Assembly: GCF_004302915.1 (NCBI RefSeq)
Contig: NZ_QQBI01000027.1
Span: forward strand, 1-43,434
Length of the DNA: 43,434 bases
Origin: Komagataeibacter xylinus
GTDB lineage: Bacteria; Pseudomonadota; Alphaproteobacteria; Acetobacterales; Acetobacteraceae
Direction: 5' to 3'
Both the position numbers and the translations under genes were made by a program. The notes beneath the pieces were generated by a model. It searched no databases, was not told the DNA's origin, and saw nothing but the letters and a program-made list of their open reading frames with translations. Shown here one piece after another: positions 6,891-15,537 of the stretch (the stretch's first letter is position 1; each line of letters starts with the position of its first letter).

Positions 6891-9293
6891 ATGAACACGC
6901 ACCACAGGCCGGTACGGCTCTCGAAAATTGTCCTTCTGACGGGTGTGGTATCCGTGTCCTGCTCTCCTGTCTGGGCCTGGGCCGATCCGGTGGTCGAACG
7001 CATCACCACCACGAAGGACGTGGGCGATGTCTCGCCCGCCTTCCGCACCTCCACCCCGCGCCACAGCACCACGCGTGTCGCGATCGTGACGGGGGCCGAC
7101 CTGCTCAAGACCGGGCAGACAAACGTGATCGCGGCGCTGCAGCAGTCCTCGCCCGAGATCAACGCCCCTCCGGGTGGCGGTGGCGGTGGTTATTCCACCA
7201 CCCCTACCCAGACCGTCATCCTGCGCAACCTCAACGCGGATGAAACCCTCGTGCTCGTCAATGGCGTGCGCCGCCATGCCAGCGCAATTGGCAACTGGAA
7301 CTATGGCCCGGCCCAGGGCACGGAACCGGCTGACCTGAGCCTGATCCCGCTCAGCGCGATCGACCATGTGGAAATCGTGACCGAGGGCGCCACCGCGCTG
7401 TACGGGCAGGACGCCATTGGCGGCGCGATCAACATCGTGCTCAAGGCGGGCAACCGCAATGGTGGCACCGCCAACATCCAGAACAGCGGCTATTACAAGG
7501 GTGACGGCCAGGGCATTACCGCCTATGGCGACCTTGAGCGCCAGCTTGGCAGCAAGGGTGGCGGCATGGACCTGGCCTGGCAGGTGCAGAACCAGCTCCC
7601 CACCCACCGCGATGGCATCAACCCCACGCTTGGCGATGTCAACCGCATCGAGGGCCTGAGCCGCTCGCTGGCCGAGCTGTTCAGCTTCAACGCACACATG
7701 CCCATCAGCCGCTCGGTCGAGGCCTATGGCACCGCCACCCTCGCCCATCGCAGCACCGACCGCATCGGCTTCATTCGCGGGGCGACCAACATCAATAACG
7801 TGCCATCGCTCCACCCCAACGGGTTCGAGCCGATCGAGACGTTCGATGAAATGGATTTCCAGGTCAATGGCGGCCTGCGCGGCACCATGCCCGCGGGTGT
7901 TGCGTGGAACACCTATGCCTCGTTCGGGCGCGAACAGGTCAATGAGGGCGTGTATGACGACAACAACCCCACCTTTGGTGCGCTGAGCCAGACCAGCTTC
8001 AACCAGGGCAAGATCGTCAATGCCGAGCTGATTGGGGGCGCCAAGTTCTCCAAGCGCTTCACAAGCCGCGCGCTGCCCAAGCCCGCCGTGCTCGACTGGG
8101 GGCTGGAATACCGGCACGACACCTACCAGATCGGCGCGGGCGACTACCAGTCATGGGCCACGGGGCCGGATTACACCGGCAGCAACTCGCCGGGTGCGAC
8201 CGGTTATAACGGCTTTCAGCCCAGCAATGCGGGCAACTGGTCGCGTGACATTTTCGATGGCCATGTGGGGCTGGACATTTTCGTCACCCCCAAATGGGAA
8301 TGGACGATCGGCGGCCATGTGGTGAATTATTCCGACACCACCACCGCGCCTACCGGGTCGATCGGCACGCGCTACAACTTTACCAAGAATTTCTCGATCC
8401 ACGCCAACGTCAATACCGGCTACCGGCCGCCCACGCTGGGCGCGATCCATTACGATGCCACGAGTTCAGGGCCGGGCTATACCACCGTCAACCTGTCACA
8501 GACCAACGATGTCGCGCGCCTGCTCGGCTCGCACAACCCCAAGGGCGAATACTCGCGCAGCTACAGCATCGGGCTGGACTGGAAGCCGGTGCGCGACCTG
8601 CAGCTCTCGATTGATGGCTACCGCATCGACATCAATGACCGCATCGAGAGCACCAGCGCCTTTTCCGGCACGGTCATGGCCGACTACCTCTCGGCCCATG
8701 GCGTGGGCGACAACATCACCTATGCCAGCTACATGACCAATGTGGGCAACACCACCACCAATGGCTTTACGGCCAAGATCAGCTATAAATTCCCCATCAA
8801 GCCCTCATACGGCGTGCTGATCGGCTCCGTGCAGGCCAATGCGGCCGATACGGAAATGACCCACTACGCCTCCACGCCGGGCATCCTGACCACGCTGGGG
8901 CAGACCTACTTCTCCAAGGCGGCCGAGACGGAGCTGCTGCGCTCATCGCCCAAGAACAAGGAATCCTTCTCGCTTAACTGGAGCAAGGGACGCTACAGCG
9001 TCTTTGTGCAGGAACAGCGTTATGCCGGGGTGGCGTGGCTGGTCTACCAGAGCGATCCGGGCGCCTACTGGACCCATGTGCGCCCGCAGGTGATAACAAA
9101 CCTTGAAGCCTCGGCGCGGGTGGGCCATGGTTTTGTCATTACGCTGGGGGCCAACAACCTGTTCAACAAATACCCGACCCGCACCAACAAGCAGGCGCTC
9201 AAGGAAAGCAGCGGCGTGTTCGCCTACCCCATGACCGCGCCCGGCGGGTATGAGGGCGGTTATTACTACGCCCGCCTTGGATACACGTTCTGA
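6891..9293 (+). CDS. TonB-dependent outer-membrane receptor
   Basis: An 800-residue receptor. A signal peptide (about 1-31, ending VWAWA) is followed by a plug domain (about 55-180) with VAIVTGADLLKTG, TVILRNLNADETLVLVNGVRR and the hallmark VEIVTEGATALYGQDAIGGAINIVLK. The rest is a 22-strand-type beta-barrel ending in an aromatic residue (YARLGYTF). No canonical TonB box was identified; ERITTTK near residue 36 is a candidate. It would import a substrate across the outer membrane using TonB energy. It is the first gene of a tight operon: the binding protein starts 14 nt after its stop. This links the receptor to a peptide/nickel-class ABC importer rather than to a siderophore system. The substrate is unknown. 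AGGAAAG at 6877-6883 serves as ribosome site. Confidence 0.92.
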   Translation: MNTHHRPVRLSKIVLLTGVVSVSCSPVWAWADPVVERITTTKDVGDVSPAFRTSTPRHSTTRVAIVTGADLLKTGQTNVIAALQQSSPEINAPPGGGGGGYSTTPTQTVILRNLNADETLVLVNGVRRHASAIGNWNYGPAQGTEPADLSLIPLSAIDHVEIVTEGATALYGQDAIGGAINIVLKAGNRNGGTANIQNSGYYKGDGQGITAYGDLERQLGSKGGGMDLAWQVQNQLPTHRDGINPTLGDVNRIEGLSRSLAELFSFNAHMPISRSVEAYGTATLAHRSTDRIGFIRGATNINNVPSLHPNGFEPIETFDEMDFQVNGGLRGTMPAGVAWNTYASFGREQVNEGVYDDNNPTFGALSQTSFNQGKIVNAELIGGAKFSKRFTSRALPKPAVLDWGLEYRHDTYQIGAGDYQSWATGPDYTGSNSPGATGYNGFQPSNAGNWSRDIFDGHVGLDIFVTPKWEWTIGGHVVNYSDTTTAPTGSIGTRYNFTKNFSIHANVNTGYRPPTLGAIHYDATSSGPGYTTVNLSQTNDVARLLGSHNPKGEYSRSYSIGLDWKPVRDLQLSIDGYRIDINDRIESTSAFSGTVMADYLSAHGVGDNITYASYMTNVGNTTTNGFTAKISYKFPIKPSYGVLIGSVQANAADTEMTHYASTPGILTTLGQTYFSKAAETELLRSSPKNKESFSLNWSKGRYSVFVQEQRYAGVAWLVYQSDPGAYWTHVRPQVITNLEASARVGHGFVITLGANNLFNKYPTRTNKQALKESSGVFAYPMTAPGGYEGGYYYARLGYTF

Positions 9294-9307
9294 CCGGCCC
9301 GCACTGC

Positions 9308-10954
9308 ATGCTTCATCCGTTCCGTGCCGTCATGTCCTTATCGTGGCCAGTGCCTGCGCTGGCCGCGTGCCTGGCTTTTCACGCCCTAGCTCCCGCACGT
9401 GCCGCCGATGCCACATCTGGCGGTACGCTGCTCTACCTGGAAAAGCAGCCGCACAAGAACCTCTACCCCCCCGCCGGTGGCTTCTACCCCAATGGCGGCA
9501 TTCTGGCCCAGATCACGGATCGGCTGACATGGCAGAACACCGACACGCTCGCAATCGAGCCATGGATCGCAACCACGTGGAGCGTGAATGAAAATAGCAC
9601 CGTCTTTACCTTCACGCTGCGCCCCGGCGTTACCTTCTCTGACGGTACGCCGGTTGATGCGGCGGCCGTAGCCCTCAATTACGATACCTTTGGCAAGGGC
9701 AACCGGGCGCTGCACCTGCCGCCCTCCGAAGTCATCAACAATTACGAGCGCAGCGAGGTCATCGACCCGCTGACAGTGCGCTTTTACTTCAGCAAACCCT
9801 CGCCCGGGTTCCTGCAGGGCACGTCGGTCATCGGTTCGGGGCTGGTCTCGCCCGCAAGCCTGCGCCGCCCGCTGGATGAATGGGGCGACGCGCCGCATGT
9901 GATCGGCTCCGGGCCGTTCGTGGTGCGCGACGAGGTGCCGGGCAAGTCGGTCGATCTGGTCACGCGCGCCGATTACGCCTGGGGGCCTGCCCAGCTTGCC
10001 CCGCAGGGGCCGAGCCGACTGGCGGGCGTGCGCATCATCGTGGTGCCCGAGGACAGCATACGCATTGGCGCCTTCATTGCAGGCCAGGCCGATTTCGCCC
10101 GCGCAGTCGAGGCCTATGATGAAGAACAGATCACCCGCCATGGCGATACGATCTACGCCGCCTCCACCCGTGGGGTGAACAATAGCGTGGTCTTCCGCCC
10201 CGATAACCCGCTGGTGGCCGACCCGCGCGTGCGGCTGGCCCTGCTGCACGCCACCGACCGGCCCGACATCCTGCGCACGCTGTATTCCCCCCATTACCCG
10301 CTGGCGCGCTCCGTCATTGCCGCCGATGCGCAGGGCTTTGTCGATCACGGCGCGGACCTGGCCTACGACCCCACCCTCGCCGCCCGCCTGCTCGATGAGG
10401 CCGGATGGACGATGGACCCCGATGGCTGGCGGCGGCGCAATGGCGTGGCCCTGGCGCTGGCCGTGCATGAGGCCCTGCCCCAGCCACAGAGCCGGAGCAT
10501 GCTGGTGCTGCTGGCCCAGCAATGGCGCAGGGTGGGCGTGCGGCTGACCATCCTGTCAGGCAGCCCGGCCATGACGGTGCTCGACAACCTCAACCCTGCC
10601 GTCACCCCCCTGTTCCATGCCGAGGTGGGCCGCGCGGACCCCGATGTGATCAAGAGCGCGTTCTACCCCACCAACCGCAACGTGCTGCTGCAAAAAGGCG
10701 GGCAGAGCCGCCATGTGGACCACTTTGTCGACCCCGAACTCAACGGGCTGCTTGACCAGGTCGCCTCCGACACCGATTCCACCACCCGCCTGGCTGACCT
10801 TGCCCGCGTGCAGGCTGATATTCTGGCCAAAGGCTACAGCATTCCCATATTCGAGGAGCCGCAGGTCTATGCGGGGTCGGCCCGCGTGCATGACATGCAT
10901 TTCGAGGCCGTGGGGCGGCCTGTTTTCTACCGTACCTGGCTGGCAAGGCCGTAG
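9308..10954 (+). CDS. ABC transporter substrate-binding protein (SBP family 5; KPN_01854-like)
   Basis: A 548-residue periplasmic binding protein of solute-binding family 5. A signal peptide (about 1-32, APARA) precedes the mature start ADATSGGTLLYLE. Typical family motifs are TFTLRPGVTFSDGTPVDAAAV and the hinge region VIGSGPFVV. Segments LYPPAGGFYPNGGILAQITD, RSEVIDPLTVRFYF, RGVNNSVVFRPDNPLVADPRVR and VGRADPDVIKSAFYPTNR resemble, from memory, the KPN_01854 subfamily, often encoded near monooxygenases and of unknown substrate. That assignment needs a profile search. A second in-frame ATG (9332) gives a shorter, equally possible signal peptide. It lies between receptor and permease genes with 14-15 nt gaps and would capture the compound brought in by the receptor. 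Confidence 0.9.
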   Translation: MLHPFRAVMSLSWPVPALAACLAFHALAPARAADATSGGTLLYLEKQPHKNLYPPAGGFYPNGGILAQITDRLTWQNTDTLAIEPWIATTWSVNENSTVFTFTLRPGVTFSDGTPVDAAAVALNYDTFGKGNRALHLPPSEVINNYERSEVIDPLTVRFYFSKPSPGFLQGTSVIGSGLVSPASLRRPLDEWGDAPHVIGSGPFVVRDEVPGKSVDLVTRADYAWGPAQLAPQGPSRLAGVRIIVVPEDSIRIGAFIAGQADFARAVEAYDEEQITRHGDTIYAASTRGVNNSVVFRPDNPLVADPRVRLALLHATDRPDILRTLYSPHYPLARSVIAADAQGFVDHGADLAYDPTLAARLLDEAGWTMDPDGWRRRNGVALALAVHEALPQPQSRSMLVLLAQQWRRVGVRLTILSGSPAMTVLDNLNPAVTPLFHAEVGRADPDVIKSAFYPTNRNVLLQKGGQSRHVDHFVDPELNGLLDQVASDTDSTTRLADLARVQADILAKGYSIPIFEEPQVYAGSARVHDMHFEAVGRPVFYRTWLARP

Positions 10955-10969
10955 GATGAGGCGCCACCC

Positions 10970-11917
10970 ATGACACGTTACATTCTCTCCCGCGCCCTCC
11001 AGGCGCTGCTGGTGCTGTGGGGGGCGTTCACGCTCTCGTTCGTGCTGTTGCAGGTCATGCCGGGCGATGCCGTGCTGATCAAGTTCCAAGACCCCGAACT
11101 CGGCCTCAGCCCGCAGCAGATCAGCGATATCCGCGCAAGCTATGGCGCCGATGAATCCGCCTTCGTGCAATATGCCCATGTGCTGGGCCGCACGCTGGCG
11201 GGCCAGCTTGGCTATTCCATCGAGACCGGGGTGCCGGTCAGCCGCATGCTGCACGCCGCCTACCCCACCACCCTGCGCCTTGCGGTAGTGAGCTTTGGCG
11301 GCGCGATCATGCTTGCGGCAGGTTTTGCCACCGCCGCCCTGCTTGCGCCCCTGCGCCCCCTGCGCGCGGCCCTGCGGCTGGTGCCGGGGCTGGCGAGCGG
11401 CATTCCCGTCTTCTGGCTCGAGATCGTGGCAATCCAGCTTGTCTCGTTTCACTGGAAGCTGGTGCCGGTGGTGGGCGTTTCAGGCTGGACGGCGGTGCTG
11501 CTGCCGGGGCTGGCGCTGGCCATTCCCATCTCGGCACCGCTGACGCAGGTGTTCCTGAGCGCGGCGGAACGGGTCATGGCCCAGCCCTTCATTGACGTGC
11601 TGCGCGCGCGCGGCGCCTCGCCGCTGCGCATCCTGTATGCCCACGTGCTGCCCAACGCCCTGCCGCCCACGCTCACCATAAGCGGGCTTGTGTTTGGCGA
11701 GATCCTGGCCGGCGCCGTGGTGACCGAGACCGTGTTCGGCCTGGACGGTCTGGGCCAACTGGCCCAGCAGGCGGTGGCCAATCAGGATGTAGCGGTGCTG
11801 CAGGCCATCATCCTCATTTCGGTGGCCGGGTTCGTGGTCATCAACTTTACTGTCGATGCGCTCCATCCGCTGATCGACCCGCGTATCCGCCGCACGCAGG
11901 CAGGAGGGGCGGCATGA
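10970..11917 (+). CDS. ABC permease, DppB/OppB type
   Basis: A 315-residue inner-membrane permease of the peptide/nickel class. The N-terminal helix of the DppB type (MTRYILSRALQALLVLWGAFTLSFVLLQVMPGD) is clear. A periplasmic loop (about 35-95) and five further helices follow. The coupling loop includes AQPFIDVLRARGASPLRILYAHVLPNAL, and the TETVFGLDGLGQL signature is near the end. It pairs with the permease encoded next, whose ATG overlaps its stop by 4 nt. The pair would form the channel for the substrate held by the binding protein. Confidence 0.92.
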   Translation: MTRYILSRALQALLVLWGAFTLSFVLLQVMPGDAVLIKFQDPELGLSPQQISDIRASYGADESAFVQYAHVLGRTLAGQLGYSIETGVPVSRMLHAAYPTTLRLAVVSFGGAIMLAAGFATAALLAPLRPLRAALRLVPGLASGIPVFWLEIVAIQLVSFHWKLVPVVGVSGWTAVLLPGLALAIPISAPLTQVFLSAAERVMAQPFIDVLRARGASPLRILYAHVLPNALPPTLTISGLVFGEILAGAVVTETVFGLDGLGQLAQQAVANQDVAVLQAIILISVAGFVVINFTVDALHPLIDPRIRRTQAGGAA

Positions 11918-12738
11918 ACACGGCCCTTGCCCAGTGGCGCCACCGCCATGACGTGACCCTGCCGCGCCTGCTTGGCGTGCTGCCCGTGCTGCTGCTGGTG
12001 CTCGTGGCGCTGTGCCCCGGCCTGTTCACCCCGCTTGACCCGCTGGCAGGCCAGACGGATGAGCGGCTCATGGCGCCATCCGCCACGCACTGGTTTGGCA
12101 CCGACCAGTTCGGGCGTGATGTGTTCTCGCGCATCATGCATGGCAGTTTCTCCACCCTGTCCGCTGCCGTGCTGGCGGTGGCGATCAGCCTGCTGGTGGC
12201 CATTCCGCTGGGGCTTGCGGCGGGGCTGGGCGGGCGCAGGCTGTCGGGCGCCATCCTTGCGGGGGCGGACATGGTGCTGGCCATTCCCGAGCTTTTCCTC
12301 TCGCTCAGCATCATCACCCTGATCGGGCCGGGGGCCACGCATGTGGCCTTTGCCGTGGGCATAAGCCAGGTGGCGGGCTTTACGCGCATGATCCGCACGG
12401 AAGTGGTGCGCGTGCGCGCGACCGAATATGTCGAGGCGGCCTTTGGCATCGGCTCCACCTTCTGGCAGGTGGTGTGGCGCCATGTCGTGCCCAACAGCCT
12501 TGCGCCCGCACTGTCGCTGGCAACACTGCGGCTTGGCACGGCCATCCTGGCCATATCGACCATCTGCTTTCTGGGCTACGGGCCCTCACCCCCCACGCCG
12601 GAATGGGGCCTGATGATTACCGAAGGCCGCAACTACCTTGCAACCGCCTGGTGGCTGACCACCTTCCCCGGCCTTGCCATCATCTTCTCCGCATGGGCGG
12701 CAACGCTGCTTTCACGCGCCATAAGGATGGACCCATGA
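11914..12738 (+). CDS. ABC permease, DppC/OppC type
   Basis: A 274-residue second permease subunit. Its N-terminal helix (LLGVLPVLLLVLVALCPGLF) and the HWFGTDQFGRDVFSRIMHG motif are hallmarks of DppC. The EAA-type coupling loop reads ATEYVEAAFGIGSTFWQVVWRH, followed by VVPNSLAPALSLATLRLG and a helix carrying GYGPSPPTPEWG. It overlaps both neighbours by 4 nt (ATGA), so stoichiometric expression of the importer is expected. Confidence 0.92.
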   Translation: MNTALAQWRHRHDVTLPRLLGVLPVLLLVLVALCPGLFTPLDPLAGQTDERLMAPSATHWFGTDQFGRDVFSRIMHGSFSTLSAAVLAVAISLLVAIPLGLAAGLGGRRLSGAILAGADMVLAIPELFLSLSIITLIGPGATHVAFAVGISQVAGFTRMIRTEVVRVRATEYVEAAFGIGSTFWQVVWRHVVPNSLAPALSLATLRLGTAILAISTICFLGYGPSPPTPEWGLMITEGRNYLATAWWLTTFPGLAIIFSAWAATLLSRAIRMDP

Positions 12739-14363
12739 ACGCTGCCTCCCCCCAGCTCAGCATCCGTGACCTTGATGTGGTGTATGAAAGCCGGGGCAGC
12801 GCGCACCATGCGCTCAAGGGGGTTTCGCTGGAGGTCCGCGCGGGCGAAATGCTGGCATTGGTGGGTGAATCCGGTTCGGGCAAATCAACGCTGGGTCGCG
12901 CCATACTGGGCCTGCTGCCTGAAAGCGCGCGCATACAGCGTGGCTCGATCATGGTAGGCGATACCGAAATCGTGGGGCTGCCCGAGCGCGCGCTGCGCCG
13001 CATCCGTGGCGCGCGGGTGGCGCTCATTCCGCAGGACCCGGCCCATTCGCTCGACCCCGTGCGCACCATCGGCGCCCAGCTTGTCGAGGCGGTGCACCTG
13101 CATGAACCCCGCGGCAATACCGCCACAACGCGGCGCATGCTGGTGGGCCTGCTTGAGCGCGTGGGCATAAAGGAGCCGGAGCGGCGGCTACACCAGTACC
13201 CGCATGAACTCTCGGGCGGCATGCGCCAGCGCGTGCTGATTGCCGCCGCCATTGCCCAGCGCCCCGCCCTGATCGTGGCCGATGAGCCCACCAGCGCGCT
13301 TGATGTATCGGTGCAGGTGCAGATCATGGCGCTGCTGGCCGAACTGCGCCACGAGATGGGCACCGCCATGCTGTTCATCACCCACGACCTGGGCTTGGCC
13401 AGCGAGCAGGCCGACCGCGTGGCCGTGCTGCAGCATGGCACGCTGTGCGAAACCGGCGAGACGAAAGCCCTGTTCGCCAACCCGCGCACGCCCTATACCC
13501 GCCGCCTGCTGGCCGACCTGCCCCTGTTCCATGAAGCTCGCGCCCCCCGCCGCACGGAAGGCCCGCGTGAGGATGCGATTGTCGTCTCGCACCTGACCTA
13601 TGCCTACAAGGGGGCCGGCGGCAGGCCGGGGCACAAGGCGGTGCGCGATATTTCCTTTAACGTGGTGGCCGGGCAGACCCATGGCATTGTAGGCGAGTCC
13701 GGCTCGGGCAAGACCACGCTGCTGCGCTGCCTGCTGGGGCTGATTACGCCTGATTCCGGGTCGGTGCATATTCTGGGCGAGAACCCGGCGCGGGTCGAAG
13801 GCGCCGCCCAACGCGCGCTACGCCGGGCCGTGCAGTTTGTCTACCAGAACCCGCATGTCTCGTTCGACCCCCGCTGCCGGGCCGCGGATATTCTGGCCGA
13901 ACCCCTGATCAATGCGGGCCTGCATGACCGCGGCGCGCGCACAGAACGGATCCGGACCATGCTGGAGCGGGTACAACTGCCGCCTGCCGTTCTGGAGCGC
14001 AGGGCGGCCAACATGTCTGGCGGGCAGAGCCAGAGGCTGGCCATTGCGCGCGCGCTCCTGTGCGATCCCAAAATCCTTATTCTGGATGAAGTGGTCTCCG
14101 CACTTGACGTATCGGTGCAGGCCGAAATCCTCACCCTGCTCGAAACACTGCAACACCAGCTCAACCTGACCTATGTGTTCGTATCGCACGATCTGGCCGT
14201 GGTGCGGCGCATTGCCGATACCGTCTCGATCATCCGCGCGGGCGAGCAGGTCGAGCATGGCCCGACCGAGACCGTATTCTCCACCCCGCATGATGACTAC
14301 ACAAAGCGCCTGCTTGCGGCGATACCCGGTCGCGACCTGATGCGCCCGGCCGTGCTGGCGTGA
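12735..14363 (+). CDS. fused double ABC ATPase (DppD-DppF type)
   Basis: A 542-residue cytoplasmic ATPase with two complete nucleotide-binding domains. Domain 1 has Walker A GESGSGKST from residue 44, the signature ELSGGMRQRV and Walker [13 protein letters not shown]. Domain 2 has Walker A GESGSGKTT from residue 320, signature MSGGQSQRL and ILDEVVSALD. In most peptide importers these are two genes; here they are fused, as in GsiA-like systems. The ATG at 12735 overlaps the permease stop, so a longer upstream frame is rejected. It powers the preceding permease pair. It is the last gene of the plus operon; the cloverleaf-like repeat follows within 10 nt. Confidence 0.93.
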   Translation: MNAASPQLSIRDLDVVYESRGSAHHALKGVSLEVRAGEMLALVGESGSGKSTLGRAILGLLPESARIQRGSIMVGDTEIVGLPERALRRIRGARVALIPQDPAHSLDPVRTIGAQLVEAVHLHEPRGNTATTRRMLVGLLERVGIKEPERRLHQYPHELSGGMRQRVLIAAAIAQRPALIVADEPTSALDVSVQVQIMALLAELRHEMGTAMLFITHDLGLASEQADRVAVLQHGTLCETGETKALFANPRTPYTRRLLADLPLFHEARAPRRTEGPREDAIVVSHLTYAYKGAGGRPGHKAVRDISFNVVAGQTHGIVGESGSGKTTLLRCLLGLITPDSGSVHILGENPARVEGAAQRALRRAVQFVYQNPHVSFDPRCRAADILAEPLINAGLHDRGARTERIRTMLERVQLPPAVLERRAANMSGGQSQRLAIARALLCDPKILILDEVVSALDVSVQAEILTLLETLQHQLNLTYVFVSHDLAVVRRIADTVSIIRAGEQVEHGPTETVFSTPHDDYTKRLLAAIPGRDLMRPAVLA

Positions 14364-14372
14364 AAGAAGGCG

Positions 14373-14457
14373 GATAAAAGTTTTGGTGAAGCTTTTTTCA
14401 AAAAGCTTCGAAGAACGCCGCCTTTTTGAAAAAAGGCAGCACCCAAAAACTTTTATC
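14373..14457 (+). repeat. dispersed palindromic intergenic repeat, copy 2 (cloverleaf-like)
   Basis: Outer arms GATAAAAGTTTTGG (14373-14386) and CCAAAAACTTTTATC (14443-14457) pair with one bulge. Inside are a perfect 10-bp hairpin GAAGCTTTTT/AAAAAGCTTC (14388-14397, 14400-14409) and an 8-bp hairpin GCCTTTTT/AAAAAGGC (14420-14427, 14430-14437). The element sits between convergent genes and can act as a bidirectional terminator. It is the most complete copy in this window. Confidence 0.85.
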
Positions 14458-14494
14458 ATTTTTTATCAATGAATTGTTTTCAAACAGTGCCTTA

Positions 14495-15487
14495 TCAGGC
14501 GTCCTCAACAGGCTCCGTGCCGTAAAGCGCGCTTTCAATCAGGTCCGCACTTTCGTGCGTGTAGCGCCTGAGGTCGGGCATGAGGCTGCGGGCGGCGTCC
14601 TCCACCGCGCGCGACAGGGTCTCGAGCGCGGGTGACGGGGTCAGGCCCGCCGGTGTCACCACGCCAAAAAAGAACGGCAGGTTTACATCAAGCGGGCGTA
14701 TGGCCAGGTCAGGCTGGTAGAACGCGCCTGCCGTTACGGGGTCGACAATGCCCACCCCGAGGCCCGCCCGCGCCAGCCCCATCAGCACCATGGCCATGTT
14801 GGCATCCATGATGGTGGCGGGTGTCCAGCCCATCTGCGCGAAGGCGCGTTCGATCGTATTGCGTATCCTGAACGGGTTGGCCAGGGTGAGCAGCCTGCTT
14901 TCAGCCAGGTCATGCAGGCTGACGCGCGCATGGGCGGCCAGCGGGTCATCCGCCCGCATGACCGCAACACAGGGCGCCATGCCAATCCACTGCAATGTCA
15001 CGCCGGGGTGGTTGAACGGAAAACTGACCAGCCCGAATGTCGCATCCCTGCGGCCCACGGCGCGCACCACCTCATCAGCCGGAACGCTGCGCACATGCAC
15101 CTCACGCGGGAGGGTGCCCTGCTCCAGGCGACCCAGCGCCATGGGCAGCAGGCCAGATGCCAGCGCGGGGATGGCGCAGATATGCAGGGAATTTTCCACA
15201 TCATGGGCAATGGCGTGCACATTCTCGCGCAGGCGCTGCACGCCGCCCAGCAGGGCCAGCGCCTCGGGCTGGAAGCGCAGGGCCTGCTCGGTGGGGGTGA
15301 TACGCGGCCCGTTGCGGTGGAACAGCGTAAAGCCCAGCCCGGCCTCAAGGTCCTGCACCATGCGCGTGACCATGGATTGCGACCGGCCCACAAGGCGCGC
15401 GCCCCCCGTCATGCTGCCAGTGGCCATGACGGCGCAGAAGGCCTCAAGCTGTTTCAGATCGGGGAGCGCGCTATCCATGCCACTCAT
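14495..15487 (-). CDS. LysR-family transcriptional regulator
   Basis: A protein of about 330 residues: an N-terminal winged helix-turn-helix (LKQLEAFCAVMATGSMTGGARLVGRSQSMVTRMVQDLEAGLGFTLFHR), then the periplasmic-binding-like effector domain (about 95-300). Possible starts are ATG 15487, ATG 15478 or a TTG at 15502; 15487 is used. It lies 50 nt downstream of the flavin monooxygenase on the same strand, so the two may be co-transcribed. LysR proteins usually control adjacent genes in response to a small ligand. The natural targets are the monooxygenase and the TonB/ABC operon, but I did not identify its binding site with confidence. Confidence 0.9.
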   Translation of the reverse strand: MSGMDSALPDLKQLEAFCAVMATGSMTGGARLVGRSQSMVTRMVQDLEAGLGFTLFHRNGPRITPTEQALRFQPEALALLGGVQRLRENVHAIAHDVENSLHICAIPALASGLLPMALGRLEQGTLPREVHVRSVPADEVVRAVGRRDATFGLVSFPFNHPGVTLQWIGMAPCVAVMRADDPLAAHARVSLHDLAESRLLTLANPFRIRNTIERAFAQMGWTPATIMDANMAMVLMGLARAGLGVGIVDPVTAGAFYQPDLAIRPLDVNLPFFFGVVTPAGLTPSPALETLSRAVEDAARSLMPDLRRYTHESADLIESALYGTEPVEDA

Positions 15488-15537
15488 GCTAGCCACCAAC
15501 AATCATGCCGGCAAACGCAAACGCGGCAGGCCTCCCC

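Noticed and set aside
6870-8117. A 415-codon minus-strand frame opposite the TonB receptor
   Set aside because: It mirrors the third-position bias of the receptor gene, which has strong plug and barrel motifs. No ribosome site or family motif was seen.
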